This document shows, piece after piece, positions 37,801 through 52,100 of a DNA stretch of 64,000 nucleotides; the stretch's first letter is position 1; every line of letters begins with the position of its first letter. The notes beneath the pieces were generated by a model. That model was given only the letters and a program-made list of their open reading frames with translations, searched no databases and was not told the origin of the DNA. The stretch covers positions 1 through 64,000 of the forward strand of contig WBMZ01014073.1 of assembly GCA_013400975.1 (NCBI GenBank), in the 5' to 3' direction. Made by a program: the position numbers and the translations under genes. This stretch comes from Atrichornis clamosus (Eukaryota > Chordata > Aves > Passeriformes > Menuridae).

Positions 37801-40800
37801 CCAGTGGATGTCTCTTTGATTGATGTTGCAAAAGGAGCTGAGTGTCCATAACTGCCCCAGAAAGAGCACAGAAAGGTGCAATAAATGTTCACAGGCACAC
37901 AGGGCACGATGAGCTCATCTCCTTCCTAATCCTAGCCATCCAACCCATCAAATGGGGACAAAACACCCGAGCAAGGACCTTCCTTGCATTACTGATGCAG
38001 GACATTGCACCTCTGATTTAAATGAAAACAGATGCTAGAATTGTCTTCTAGGAGTTTGTGAGCTCCACACTGCTGGGACTTACAAACCTGTCAGCTGGGC
38101 AGCACTCTCCTTTTTGAAGCTGATAAACCCTGGAGGCTGGGAGGAGGACAGATCCACAAAACATCCCTGGGCTCTAAAACAGTTACGAAGGATCAAGCCT
38201 TTAGCAGGGGCTCCAGTGCAGGAGACTTTGCTCTCACGGCAACAGCATTAAGGTCTCAACAGAAGCGTCTTTAACCAAGATGGAGAATTCTTTGATCTCT
38301 AAACCTACTCAACCAAAAGGAGCTTCACAAACTCACCTACTTCTGTAAGAGCAGACAGTGTTTCAGCAGGACATCTTTAACCCAGATGTCCAAATGCCAA
38401 CTATCAGGAGAAACACTAGTCTGTCCTGCAGCTTCAACCCACCACGAGGCCAGCTGCAAAGACCCCTCATCTTGTGTTCCTCCAGCAAATCATTGAAGGT
38501 AAAGCCAACATTCAGGTTTGGTTACATCAAAATACCTTGAGTTAGGTGACAGGCAGACCCCCAGATAGAAATTTAAACCCCAGAAACAAGCAAAGCCCAG
38601 GCATAGCCCCTTCCCTTCTGATAACTGTGGCACCAACTGCAAGGGAGAGGAGGACCCTGAAGCTACCACACTAGCTGGGAACCCGAGCACTCAGCTCTGC
38701 TCCCTCTGGCAGTTGCTGCTCACAGCCATCCCTCAGATTTCACACCGCAGCCCAGACAGAAGTCACAGTTGTCATTTGCAAAGTTGTGCCATTTGGAAAA
38801 AATTAGCTTGTTCTTCCCAGGCGTGGCAGCTGCCTGCCCTTCCCGGACCGTTGGTGCGGCCCTGCCAGGGTGGAAGCCACCACAGAACAGCAGCCATCTG
38901 CAGGACCTAACCCTGAGACTGCTGCACTGGCACTGCTGTGCGAGAGGATGGGGATCAGGAAAGCATGGGTAACGTGGGGAGCATTTCTTCATGGCACTGT
39001 GGTTCTTCTTTCTCCTCCCCAGGCTTTTCTTGGTCTTTGTGGAAACCTCAAAGCGGGGCAAGGAATGGCGCTGTAGAGGGAAACACAACCGCGCCCTGAG
39101 CAAGGATTGCTGGTGGGATGCAGCCGGACACTGCACATGAAGAAACTCACCCCCACACCTCGCTGTCAAAACCTCAAGTAACCTCCTACTACCTGAAGCT
39201 GATATTTTGGACATCCTCTGTTAGGAGCAACGTGATGCAAAGTCCATTCACACAGCTTTCTCAAGGCACCAGCCACATGCCCTTGCATCCCAGCCAGAGG
39301 GGTGGCTGTGGTAGACAGTAGCTTGGCTCCTCACTGCTCTTGTACTCCTTATTCAGCTCCCAGGACTTTACCTCTAGCCAGACTAACCTCACTTCAAATC
39401 TGTGTTTGGGCAGCTCTACCTCTGGGCAGGCAGGAGCTCTGCAAAACCAAATGGGAATGAATACACAGATATTTACGGGGCTCAGCAGATGTAGACAAGG
39501 TAAACTGAAATTCTCAGTGCAAGTTGTATACACTAGGTTAACGTGACCCAAATATATTTTTTTCAAATTTCCAAACCACAGCGGAAAGTTATTTTAAACT
39601 AAAGTGATTCCAAGCTCTTTAGTGATTAAACGGACTGCAACTCCAACTCCTAGTGGAAAAACCATTTGTTTTTCCACTGTGTGAAAGCCATAACTAGCAA
39701 TGAATAATAATTGCCGCACCGAGTGTTATTTATAAGTCATTCTCAGTCACATTTCCATGCCTCGAAACAGCAGCTTTCTAAACATGAACTTAAAATCAGT
39801 CAATATTTGTAATGTAGACAACACCCACGGGAGGAAGGTGTCGGTGTAGTCAGGCAGTGGGAAGCGGAGGTTAGTAAAATCTCCCAAAGCTTTCCGGCTT
39901 CTAGATCAATTCCTCCAGCCGGCTGATGCTGACAATTGCTCAGTCCCTGACCTTGCAGTTGGAAAGGAGATGGGCTCATGAACTCATTTGCACATGACAA
40001 TGCTCCAGCAAAGTGAATCATCTGCCTCCGATAGTAACGAGAGTACGGCGTGCCCCAGCCCTCCCGGGCTCCATTCAACCAGCCAGGGCTGGCCTTTTGT
40101 GCTGCCAGTGCAAGAAAGACTCTGCTGAAGATGTGTGCAATTAAACCCACTTTTCTTGTTGCTCTTTTGATTCAGCAGCTCAATGAGAGGCACCCTAGGC
40201 AGGTGTTGTCACACACAGATAAAATGTGCCTTTTCAGAGCACTGGCAGACAAAAAGAAAGAGGGTAAGGCTGAATCAATTGCCATTTCTCCCTTGCAAAA
40301 TAGGGAATCCAGGCTTCCAGCGAGTCAATGAGCAGAGCTGCTATGAGTTTCCAACCTCCCTCCTCCCCTAAGCTATTCTTTTTTGTGACTGCAGGCAAAG
40401 GTGCTGCTGTTCAGCAAGACCTTGGCAGGGATGAAGGAGGCAGAGGAAGGCTGGCCAGGAAGATGCTGCCCCAGCAGAATGCAGCTGCGCTTCTTCTGCT
40501 GATCATATTCCCCTTGCAGCCCTTCTCCCTGTCCCCACCATGCTCCTGTCCTTGCCCAGTTATTGCCCCCCTGGAAAAGCACCTCTACTTTCACAGAGCT
40601 AACGAAGACCATTAATAGCCCCCCAGGAAAGAGCCATGCCCACAGCTGAGCTGCCACGGTAGGAGCTAAAACAAAGGGATATGGATGAGTTGGAGAGTAT
40701 GCACCATAGCAGCAAGTGTCCCCACACATACCTACGGCCTCAGGTACCTACTACCACAGGTTTAGCAGAAATACTCTTCTATCACCTCTCCGGGTAGGCC

Positions 40801-43800
40801 AGGGATGAAAAGCAAGAGCTGCAGCTGTAAACAGAGGAGATGCAATGGGGCTGTTTGTGCTGGAGGGAGCCGTAAGCTCCTCTGAGCAGCTGAGTAAGCT
40901 GGAGGGACGCTCTCTCTGCCATCTGCTCTGATCCCACAACACCTCCTGCAAATGAAGAGTCAATCCACTGGTTTCTATCCCTGTTAACCTCTAATCAGCC
41001 AAGAGGACTGGCCTCTGCCTTGCTCTTTATCTGAGCCAGCTAATGCGTGAAGCACACCGCGCTTTCCATCTGCTCCAGCATTACTAGAGTTAAAGGACAA
41101 AGCCGTTTCCCTGTCCCGAGCATTCACTTACACAGATGCCCTTGTATTAACTCAATTTCCCAGTGATTTCCATTATTACCCTTATGAGATTTCTCGTGTT
41201 TGTTTATCTAGGAGCCTGAAATGGAGGTTTTACCCCTCCCCCTACTCAGCTCAGGGGGTGGCTGGCCCAAGGCCATACTCCAGGCAACTGGTCCCAATCT
41301 GTGACTTTACCCAAAAACATTCAAAAATGTTCTCCATTTTCTCCTCAGCCTGGAGCACATCTTTGTTGCTCATATAATTCTGAAGAACCAGGGAGTTTGG
41401 GCCTTTGTTGCCATCCCCAAAGCCAAGACCACCCTTCCCAGCATCACGTTCCACAATCTTTCAACGCCCACCAGCAAATGGGTTTTTAATCTACCCAGAT
41501 GTGCAACCCTTGCTCTGAAGACATATGCTTGGGTCAATTAAGCAAAAAATACAACTGGTTTTAAAGCTTGGACTGATTTCCTCTGCTAAGGTGCAGTCTT
41601 GCAAGCTGAATTCCTCTTCTAGCTGGTCAAATCCAACTCAAACCAATCCAAATGCTGGTTTTAAAGCAGCAGAAAGGGCTTGAAGAGAGGATGAGTTCAC
41701 CGCATCTTTGCTAACATGTGCTGCCCATGCAGTGGCAAAATGCTGTCAAGTCTCTGCTCTTTACTGCTACAGTATAACTTCTAGTAATCTTGAATACGAA
41801 GGTTTTTTAAAACCATCAGAAATTTGAAAGATGAAGATGTGCAGTACATTTTTTAGTAGAATGGTGAATGCACCATTTCTACATCAAGGGAGAAAAAGCC
41901 ACACATTTCTGGGACCCTCCCCAAAGCATCCACCCCTCTTCTCTCTGCACTCACGAGTAGCTGGATCTGAACAAGGAGCAACATGGTTCCTTGTTACAGC
42001 TCAGGTGTTTGCTCAACAGACGCAGGGTTGTTTTCAAGCATGAAAGAAAATATCCACAGGGAGGAAATTCACGTTTGCTGGAGTTTCCGGGCTCATGCGT
42101 GCCATCAGTTGAGGCTGCCACAGAGCAAACCCAGCCCCGTGCTGTCACCACCTCGGCTGCCTCAAGGAAACTGATGGGAGATGCCAAAACTCACACACGA
42201 GGCTCAGCTGGGGTCATCTCCTGACTTCAATGGAGGCACCCAGATTTCCAACAGCTGAGAAGCTGCCTTCTAGCACATAAAAGGGTTTTAAATAGGAACT
42301 GCCTCTTATCCCTCCATGCAAGTGTCATCATGATGGGATCACCGAATCTCATCACAGTCAAAAGGCAAGCGGAGCAGTGCTCTTCCCTTCATCATCTTTT
42401 TTAAGTGGTGATTCACAGAGCTCTTAGCTCCACAAAAACATAATCCCAACCCTTAAAATAAAGTGCCTCCCATGCCAGAGTCCTTAACCTGTTGCTCCTG
42501 GCTTAAAGGCTCCTTCCTGAGTGCCCTCTGCTTGTGGAAGAAGTTGCTCCAGACCCATGAACTTCCTTTTCTCTCAAGGTATCTGCTCTCCTTGCTGACC
42601 TGCTTTTCCAAGACACAGCCTTCCTCCTGAATTGGCAGCTTTTCCAGGACTTAGCCTGAGGCTAGGGAGCAGCTTTGGATTTTGACTCCAAACATGCAAA
42701 GATAAATTGCATTCAATGCCTATTTCGCCACTTAAAGGCACCTCAGAAGTGGGCCATCTTCAAATCAAAACACAAATTCAATTTACCAATATAAAAAATC
42801 AAAGGCAAAGCCTAGCCTGAGAACTTTGACTTGTTTTCTTCCCACATTTTGGTTTTGTATGGGGTAGGATCAGCAGCCAGCTTAACATGGACCAGAATCA
42901 AACCAGGGCATTGCACAGCAATGGAGGGAAGCAGGACACCACCCTGATCCTCCCTGAGCCACCAGACCTTAAAATAGCAGCTCTACAATTTATAGGGAAG
43001 TTATTAGTTATAATTTTCCTGGCCCTCAGACGCCTTCTGAGGGAATGAGGCAGCCTAGATTCAATACAAAAATCTGCTCCAAATTCTTCCCCAAAAAGAT
43101 ACTTTTTCCGCTAAGAATAGCTCTTTCATTTTTAAGGGAGGATAAAGTCTAAGTCACTGGCAGTGTTGTTAAATGAACATTGTATTTACAAAGCATTTCA
43201 ACAGCATTTGTGGTAACGGTCTGAGTAACAAACTTGCTGAAAGGTCAATTAACTTCCTTCCAAGAACCTCGCTTATGCACAGAAAAGGGCTCTGCATTGA
43301 AATTGCTCCCCGAAAGTGGAAAAAACTCTAAGATGACACTATTTTGCCATTTCTGCTCTCCACCCCTCAATAAGGAGCTGGGCACAGACGCCAGGAGCAG
43401 GCACCAGGACAACTCCCCTCTCCTGCTGACTTTTACAGCCCTCATTTAGAATAAATCCACCTTTTTTCCCCCCCAAATATATATATATATGTAAAATTAA
43501 TTTTGCTAAGGAGACCACAGCCACACACTTTATATTGTGGAAATATTATTATACTTAAACAGCTTAGCTCACTTGAGTAACTTCACAAAAGCTTAGCGGT
43601 TTCCTCCCCTGTCTGGCCACTAAACCAGTAAAGCTTAAATTCTGGAGCTTATTTGGGCTGCTCCATATAAGGAAATTATCTACTCATTGCAAAATAAATT
43701 ATTCAGCAATTGCTATTCCAGATCAGCCTCCTCTGTTGACATTTTATCCCAGAATAATTTTTGGAAACTCTGTGAGTATATTTCTGAGGGAAGGGACCTC

Positions 43801-44038
43801 AGTTCCAGGACAGGGAGTTATCCAAATACCTGCTGCACACCAGTGGCTGGGCTAGTCGCCAGCCCTTGGTGACAGCCCTGACCAGAGTCATCCCAGAAGA
43901 GGAGGTGAGGGGTGGTGTCAAATTTGGGAAGATTGACTGCCATATTTCAACATCCAGCAAAAATTGAGGTGAAGGAAAGACACAGACCTTAATTTCACGT
44001 GGAAAAGACGTTTTTCCAGCTTTCTTTAACCTGTAAGT

Positions 44039-44075
44039 TGCAAAGTCCTCCAGCAAGAGGCTGGAGGACTTTGCA
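44039..44075. repeat. Perfect inverted repeat, 16-bp arms with 5-base spacer
   Basis: The left arm TGCAAAGTCCTCCAGC (44039-44054) is the exact reverse complement of the right arm at 44060-44075; the spacer is AAGAG. Sequence outside the arms does not continue the pairing. Confidence 0.95.
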
Positions 44076-45893
44076 TCACAAGATGTAACATCTGACCCAC
44101 GACTCTGGGGAAAGCAAATGATTCCTGTCCCTGGAATCTCTGCACAGAGCTGGGAAACAGAAAGCTGCATTGGGACCTCCAGCAGGACTACACTTTGGAG
44201 AGGGGGAACATTTTAGTAAAAGTGGTGAGCAGAGCAGCTGTCATGTTTCGCTTCCCTCATCTCCACCTTGGCTCCGTGCTCCTCACGCACGAGTTCTGCC
44301 CACACACCGGAGTCACCCATCTCCTGTTGGACCCTCACAGGGGAGTTGCCAGTTCCTGGAAGGACTGGCACGTCCCTGGAGGGTGGCATGGCTTTCATCC
44401 ATCGTGCAGCTAAAATGTGTTGAGGGTATCTGAGAAGTACCAACTCTGACAGTGGAGAGCCCTTGCAGAGCATCCATGTGCTCTGGAAATTCCCAAGCCA
44501 ACTCAACCTGTTGGTGGATGTTTTATCCCTCTTCAATGTGGACACAGATTTTTTGAGTATCCTCCAGTCCCACCAAATTGTACATCACATCCAACATTAC
44601 TCAGACAACTACAGAGTCAGCTCCATGGAGCCCAGAGGCTGTGCCTGAGCAGCCGGACTCATAGCTATTTCCTGGTCATGGCCATTTCCCCAAGCCCCAC
44701 AAATGGTTCCCTGATAGAAACACTGCCGTGCATGAACCTCAACACACTTCAGAGGGCAACAGCAAAGCAGCGTGTGCAGGCACTGTAAGGAAAATCAAAA
44801 AGGGATGAGACCAAACCAAGTGAGGCAACCACATTAAAGTCCTCAGCTGCCAGTATCTCCTCTCTGGTGAGACCCTGCAGCGAAGTTCTGGGTCACGGCT
44901 GATGAGCAGTCAAATTTCCCGATTCTGCATGACCAAAACCCTCTGCAGAACAGTCAACACACTTTAAATAACACTTAAAAAACCCTTTTGATCACATTAG
45001 TCTTCACATGACCTTTCTGAGAAGTCAGGAAGGCAGCGGGAGGTCTGCAGAGCAGAGACTTCCCTAGCAGCCCTCCTCGCTTGAAAGAAATGCGGTTGGG
45101 AGACAGATGCCTGACAAAGATGCTCTGCTCTCCTGCATCAGCAGTCTTCACCACCTTTAGCATGCAGGCATTTCAGGAAAAGCAGATTCCCATGCAGAGA
45201 TTTTAAGCCCCTCAGCACCACCCTTTCTCTTTTCTGGACACACACCATGCCCTGCATCTTCCAGGCGCACATCACCAACCTCTCCTTTAGCAAGGAGCAT
45301 GCAACTGGAAGGCTGTCCAGGATGATCTGCCTTCACAGGAAAACATGAGCCCTCCTGCTTTTCAAGTTCAAGATGACTCCACAGCTTCACAGCCTTCAGA
45401 AACACAAAGGGCCACAAAAGCTGATACTAAGGGAGATGGGAGCCATCACTCTGCTGGGCTGGGAGCAGTGCACAGGCTGCCTCTGCGAAATTCATGTTTC
45501 TCATTAAAAACTTCACAGATTTTTTTTTTTTCCTGGAGAAACATTGTTATTCAACCCACAGCCTAGACTGCAGGCTCCTCCGTTTGCTTTTGATGCAGTG
45601 CAAACATCTAAAATGACACCATATAATGACAAGATCTGTCATCAGGATGGCTGGGGCTACAGTAGAAAGAAAAACAATGGAACAATCCTTTCCTTCTCCT
45701 TAAAATTCATCACAATTAAAACAAAAGGAAACCTATATTGTGCAATTAATGCTAAATATACAGAATGTGATGTGAAACATTTAGTGGTGGTTTAGTCCCA
45801 TTATGTGCCATGAGGCCCTTCTGGCAGTGGATGGAGTGTCTCTGGCTTCTCTAAACACAGATCTATTTCAGTAATTAAGTTCTCTTACAAAAG

Positions 45894-46136
45894 GGGAAAG
45901 GGAAAGGGAAAGGGAAAGGGAAAGGGAAAGGGAAAGGGAAAGGGAAAGGGAAAGGGAAAGGGAAAGGGAAAGGGAAAGGGAAAGGGAAAGGGAAAGGGAA
46001 AGGGAAAGGGAAAGGGAAAGGGAAAGGGAAAGGGAAAGGGAAAGGGAAAGGGAAAGGGAAAGGGAAAGGGAAAGGGAAAGGGAAAGGGAAAGGGAAAGGG
46101 AAAGGGAAAGGGAAAGGGAAAGGGAAAGGGAAAGGG
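45894..46136. repeat. (GGGAAA)n microsatellite, about 40 perfect copies
   Basis: An uninterrupted 6-bp GGGAAA repeat of about 240 bp with purines on the + strand and pyrimidines on the - strand. No interruption is seen across the array. Confidence 0.99.
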
Positions 46137-49100
46137 CTGCAATATCCCAGACAACTATCTGCCAGCTGGCTGAAATACAACCTGAAAGCCTCACCGGGGT
46201 GAAATTCCACGCCTGCAGCCTCCTGCAGCTCCTGGTTAGCCCCCATCCGTGGGACAAGCCAGGCACAGTTCCCTGGTAGCGGACACTCCATGTGCCAAAG
46301 GGTTATCAGACCATTTATCTCAATTTGGAATTGGAACCAACCAAAAATGCAATGAGCTCAGCATAATCGGACAGAAATAATGTACAAAGTAAAACCAGAT
46401 GAGCAACTAGGAGTTGACTCCTCTCTTCCCTTTGAAAAGGGAAGCCAGTAATTTGAGAGAAGGTGGTTTTACCCACAATCTCAGCAAACGATTTTAGGAG
46501 CCGCCATAATTACCACATAACCCAAGTATTACACAGTACTCCCACTTAAGAAATGGGAAAGTATTGGGGGGAAATCTTCCCCTGGCCCTTGAAAGGGGGT
46601 CCACAGGCATCCCTGGAAAAAGAGGAGCAGCCACACACTTCGGGTGACATGTCCTGGCTTGGAATGATCTCTCTCCTGGTCCGATGGCAGATGGCAGAGT
46701 GCACTGAGAAAGATACACCCTGCTCCCTTCCCTGCTCTGTGCTGAGCAGAAGCAGAGCCTCTTTTCACCTGGCTGGGAAACCAAGGCAGAGGGGATCTTG
46801 CAGCAAAGGCAAGGGCCAGGGAACAGCAGCTGGGAAGTAGTGAACAAGTATGCAAGGAGTCCACACTCCACTGCTGTCTCTCCAGGAAGGAGACCTTCAG
46901 CCCTGCCTTCCCCCCAGTCAACCTCCTTGGGCTCAACCTGTAATATCTGCAAGGTTTTGGGTAAACTTCCTGTGGTTGGGCTTTCCAGAAACCACAGCCA
47001 CTGACTAAATATGGTGCATCACTGCTAAATAAATTGCTCTAATGAGAGTGGTCAGGGCTGACTCTGGGAAAGATGCCCTTGTCAAGATGACACATGCACA
47101 TGGATCCATGCAGGTGGATTCCATACTGCCCCAATGCTGGATGCTGCTAACCCTGCCTCCATGGCAGCTTAGCAACTCCCACAGTTTGCGGCACTGACTG
47201 TGTGTCAGGCATTACATACGCTCACGCTTGGGTTTTGCTGACGAGAAACAGGCAGGAGGTAACAGAGGCCACAGAAGGGGTATGCATGACACTTAGGGCC
47301 AGGTCACCCCCAAACCAAACACAGCATCACCTCAGGTGGGTGTCTGAAGGAAACAGCTGTGGGTTTCTGGCATATACAGAGGGCACCACACATCAAATGA
47401 TGATGCTCGACTGCAAGAGCAACACTGGGATTGCCCAGGGTTGATGTGTCTCTAAAGTTGTGCTGGGTTTCAAATTTACCCAGAGCTCAAGGACACGAGA
47501 GCCCCAAAGTTCCCAGCAAGACCAGCTTAATTCTCCCTGAGCCCTTGCTCAGAGACCTACTTGCAGAACTTTACACCCAACACTGTGCACAGGGAATGGT
47601 CAACCTGCACGGGCTCTGACACCAACGCACTCGCCTCAACAGCAAACAGTCCTTCAACAACACATATGCCAAATTAAAATTATTCCAACCATCAATCAGC
47701 AGCCTCTCTCTCTGAAGAGCAGTTGCCATTACTTATTAATTTACCTCCTCAAGATAAACAAGAAATTTATTAAAATCTGAAACAGACCAGGAGCACACAA
47801 GGCAGCAGAGGGGCAGGGGGTTGCCACTTGTCTTTAAAAAAATAAATACTTCTATGCTAGATTACACTTTCCACTCACTGTTTCCCCCAGGAGCCAGTTT
47901 CCACACTGTGCGTTTCCACTGCAGGAGACAGAAACCCCACAGACTTCTATATTAGGTTGAGGGCTCAGTCCTTTTTGAGGGGAGGAAGCACCAAATTTGG
48001 AACCTAGCAGGTGAAATGTAAATAAAAATAGACATTTTGAAATAAAAGCTAAATGCATCTTAGTGATGAGTGCATCTGTCTACAGGCTGTTCTCACAGAT
48101 CATGACCTTGACATCTTGCAGAGGAGGTGTAGCCTTTTAAAATCATTTCAGTTCCTTGTTCAGAGAAACTGCTTTGTTAAACCTATAGACGAACTCAATA
48201 TGGATGGAGACAACAACAGTTCCCAGGAGAGCTGAAAGCAGAGTCTCACTCCATGCAGTCAACAAGCAGGTGATGCTCGTGGGTGGATCTGGAGGAACAA
48301 AATTCTTCAGTACAGTTTCCTGCATCATCTAAGGTGAGGAGAAATGGTTGGAAGGATGATGATGAGCAGAGTTCCCTTCATGCTCACAATGTACATTTGC
48401 AAAGGCAAAACGTCATCTATGGATCTTCCACCCATGCAACAGCCGCTCCAACAGCTTTGCTTTCATACATCCCCCCCTTGTTTCTCCAGTCACAAGGAAA
48501 GGATTAAAAATGGCTGTTTCCAGCCCAGTAAGAGCTATCAATCGCATCAGTACACCAGGCCAAAGGACAAGCAAATTACATCCACAGTATATCCAGCATT
48601 TGTGCAGACAGGAGTGCGTGGGAGATGAAAGGGAAAGAAAACTCACAGCAGATAATCAGGACACCTGAAATACAAGTGGCAGGTCTACAGTCATAGTTGC
48701 CTTCAGTCTTCATAGTTTGCTAAAAATTACCCTGATTTTTAAGTGAGCAGTGCAGAGCAACAGCACTGAAGATGCCTCTGGGGCAGTCGCAATCATTCCA
48801 CCTTTCGGGACCTCTAGGATGCCAAAAAGCCCTTATTCTTCAGCCTTCCTCTTACTGAAGGTGTGAAACCCCACATTAGCATCCTCATCATCTCCAACCA
48901 CACTACCGTAAGAACCACAGCTTTGAGAGCTCTGTGCCACCAAGAGACGTTGCTGGATTCAGGCAACGGGTATGAAGTGTGATAGGGTGAGACACCACCA
49001 GACCTGTAAGTCTGAGTAAACTTAACTAAAAAGAAAGGAAAACCAAACACACAGTGACCATTAGAGACTCTGTTAAGCTCAGCCAGTCCCAACTGTTGTT

Positions 49101-52100
49101 CCCTTCTCCTGCTGACCCCCGGACCACACCAACCATGGGACTACCCTGGTCACACCTTTGCAATCCCCATGCCAAATGCCTGGGAAACGCTATCCCAGTT
49201 CAACACCCCTGGGAGATGTGATGACTGAAGGGTCACCAGCTGACATCTCCAGGCTGTCCTGCAGCAAGCAGATAGACAAAACAATGTGGTGGGGGCTGGC
49301 ACAAGTGACAAAGCCAACGTCACGCAGTCCAGCCTCCTGCTACCCTCCACCTCCCAGTCCATTGTTCGCTCAGCTCCTCCACACCTGGAGTGGGCTGTGG
49401 ACATCACCCAGTCTCCAAGAAAGATGCAGCTGGATCCAGCTACTGCCACTGAAGATATCAATTAAACTCATCTTGAAATTTTTGGCTTCCTGCATCTGCG
49501 TCGACTGGATAGTTAAGCTGACACCTTTCCACATTCTCTTTGTCTGGAGCCAACAGATCAATCTGCATCAAACACAGAAGATCTCTTTTTAACACTCCAA
49601 AGCTAATGAAAAAAATCCCCTCTGGTGAAAGGAAAACACTGGATCAGAGAAGTTTTATTAGCCCTTAACCATGCAAAGTTGGAAGCTCGTCCCCTGTTTA
49701 ATTCTAATACTCCAACTCTGTTAAACATTAACTGTATAAATAATCAAATACTTCACATGACAAAGTCATACTTCCAATATGGCGCAAATAACCCAGAGGG
49801 TAATGAAGGGTGTAGTCTTCTGGTCTGAAGGATTTCCAGCGCTCTCCAAAGAGCAGAACAAAGACAGTCCCTTCCCCCTCCTCTGCCTTCAAAGCAAAAG
49901 CTTTGATTCACTCGGTGAGACCACATCAAGCCCGAGCAGAGGCATGCAAGTGGTATGAATCTCATCATTCCCCTCTGCTCCAGAGACACACGTGAAACCA
50001 CCAGCCATTGTGTGGTCTCAGCCCTGTCAAACAACCTGCACCCACTCCTAAAACAACCTCTGAACATCCTTCTCAGCCCTGCTCTGCGCCACTGGGGAGG
50101 TCATGTGGCACCAACACACCCAGCCCACATGAGTCCTGGGCACAGATCCTTTCACCAAACCCTGACGCTGCTTCTCCAAGATGAGCATTTTCCTGGTGAG
50201 CAGCACTTGAATGAGATGGGAGCTCCAGCTCTCCAAAAGCCTGTGGTCTTCCACCAGGCTCATAGGGGCCACAGACGCAACTTCACTGAAAACATCCCTG
50301 GTTTCCATTGCTTAGAATAAGTTTCACAACTGCCTGGCACTTTTGAAATTAAGCTCTCACCCTCTTTAAGCTGCAAAGCTGGGATAATGTCCCTTTTGGG
50401 CCTCACAGTATTTTATTGGGGTATTTTATGGAGCAGGTCAGAATTTGGCTCCTTAGGAAATAACTGGTGCATTTGCAAAATGCTGTGGACAAAAAGATCT
50501 ATGAAGGAAAAAAGACTGATTGAAAGAAATTAAAGATGAAAAGCTGCATTAAAAATATATAAATCTGATGCTGACCATTCCCCACTTCCAAGGTCAAGCT
50601 AAGGTAATTTTTCGGCATGTGTAATCATCTGATGTCCAGGTCTGCCTCAGTTTAGACTGATGCTCTCACCTTAATGCTGACTGAAAAGCTTCAAGTGATG
50701 CTTGACAATCAAAGCAGCAGGAGCGACATCGAGAAATGTTTGACCCACAGCCCTGCCTAAAACTGCACTGTCAGTACTTCTGAACTGACTTCAGAAAGCC
50801 AGTATTGGCTGTGGCAGAACCCAGGAGAGCCACTGTGCATAAATTATCGCTCTTGCTCTGCAGACAGACATACAAAAGATAAAGAAAATTGTGAGGCTTA
50901 TTCAGAACAAGGGATCCAGCACCAGGTCTCAGTACAAGTGTTTTCTCCTTCAAACTATATTCGACCATCCAGATCCTGAAGACAGCCCTTGACTGAAGGC
51001 CCTTTACCTACACTGCAAGTAAAGCATGGACTCACTACGACCCATGTGATTTTTGTATGCTTTGGTTAGTCTAGGTTCAGCACATAGCACCTGAGCTGTA
51101 CAAAAAATGACCTTTCCCAAGCACATCCATTACACCAAGACCTGTTTTGTCAAAGGAGTCAGCAGGACTCCTCCCTATCAGCTGCATGGGCAAGAAAAAA
51201 CCCATCCCTACCACTGCACACCCAGCTCTACGGCTGAGCAGCGCTGCGTACAGTCCATCAAGCCACCTGTATAATATTTAGACCAAAACTGTACTGTGCT
51301 GGGCTTCCTCCAGCACGACCCTGATTAATCTCCTCCTCCTGCTGACAGGTGAGAGCGCAGCTGGGATCTACAAGCACTGAGAAAGACACCTAGTTTCCAG
51401 CACATCAGCCGTGGGGGGAGGTGAAACCAGGTGTTGCATTCGTGGGGAAATGGTTTTCCTGGTCAGCCCATCATTTTCTGTTTGCTCCTCTCAGCACCCC
51501 CAAGAAGCACACACAACATGAACAAGAGTATAAGACACTCCTCAGGGGCCACCAACCTACCAGTACTGACTGGAATAGCTCAGGCTTAAGCCCAGCTCTT
51601 TGCAGACACAGCCTATCCCACGTGCACAGACCTTAAGAGTATACAGAGTGAATATCAAGGGGAGAAGGGTCCCAGATCCCTGCGACTTGGTCCCTTCAGA
51701 AAGTCACATTGGGAAGGGCTTAGCATGACTTTACAACATCCATAAGCAGGCTACAGCAAGTAACTCAGATGTCATTCAAATTACTGGTGCAGCACTGAAG
51801 GAAGGACCCTCTGCGAGCATTGGACACGAGCGTCTCAGTCCCTCCTGGCTCCCTCACCCACGCTGACACACTTCACAGGCAAGCTGCCCACGCCCAGAAC
51901 AAGCAGTCTGCTCCAGGGCCGATTTCCACTGCATCTCCCATCCTTATTTAAAGTGGGAGATAGCTGGTTTCCCTGTTGTATGTGGTGCAATGCCAGCCAC
52001 ACTGAACAGGCTTCATGTAAAACACAACCTACTGCCTTTCCAAGCCAAGGGGAAAACATTCTCCCTGTCTGCAGACAGCAACTGCAGACACCCTTAAAGC

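Noticed and set aside
44039..44075. microRNA precursor
   Set aside because: The stem is only 16 bp with a 5-base loop, too short for Drosha/Dicer processing.
45868..46291. Open frames reading SLSLSL or PFPFPF
   Set aside because: Translation of the GGGAAA microsatellite; not protein.
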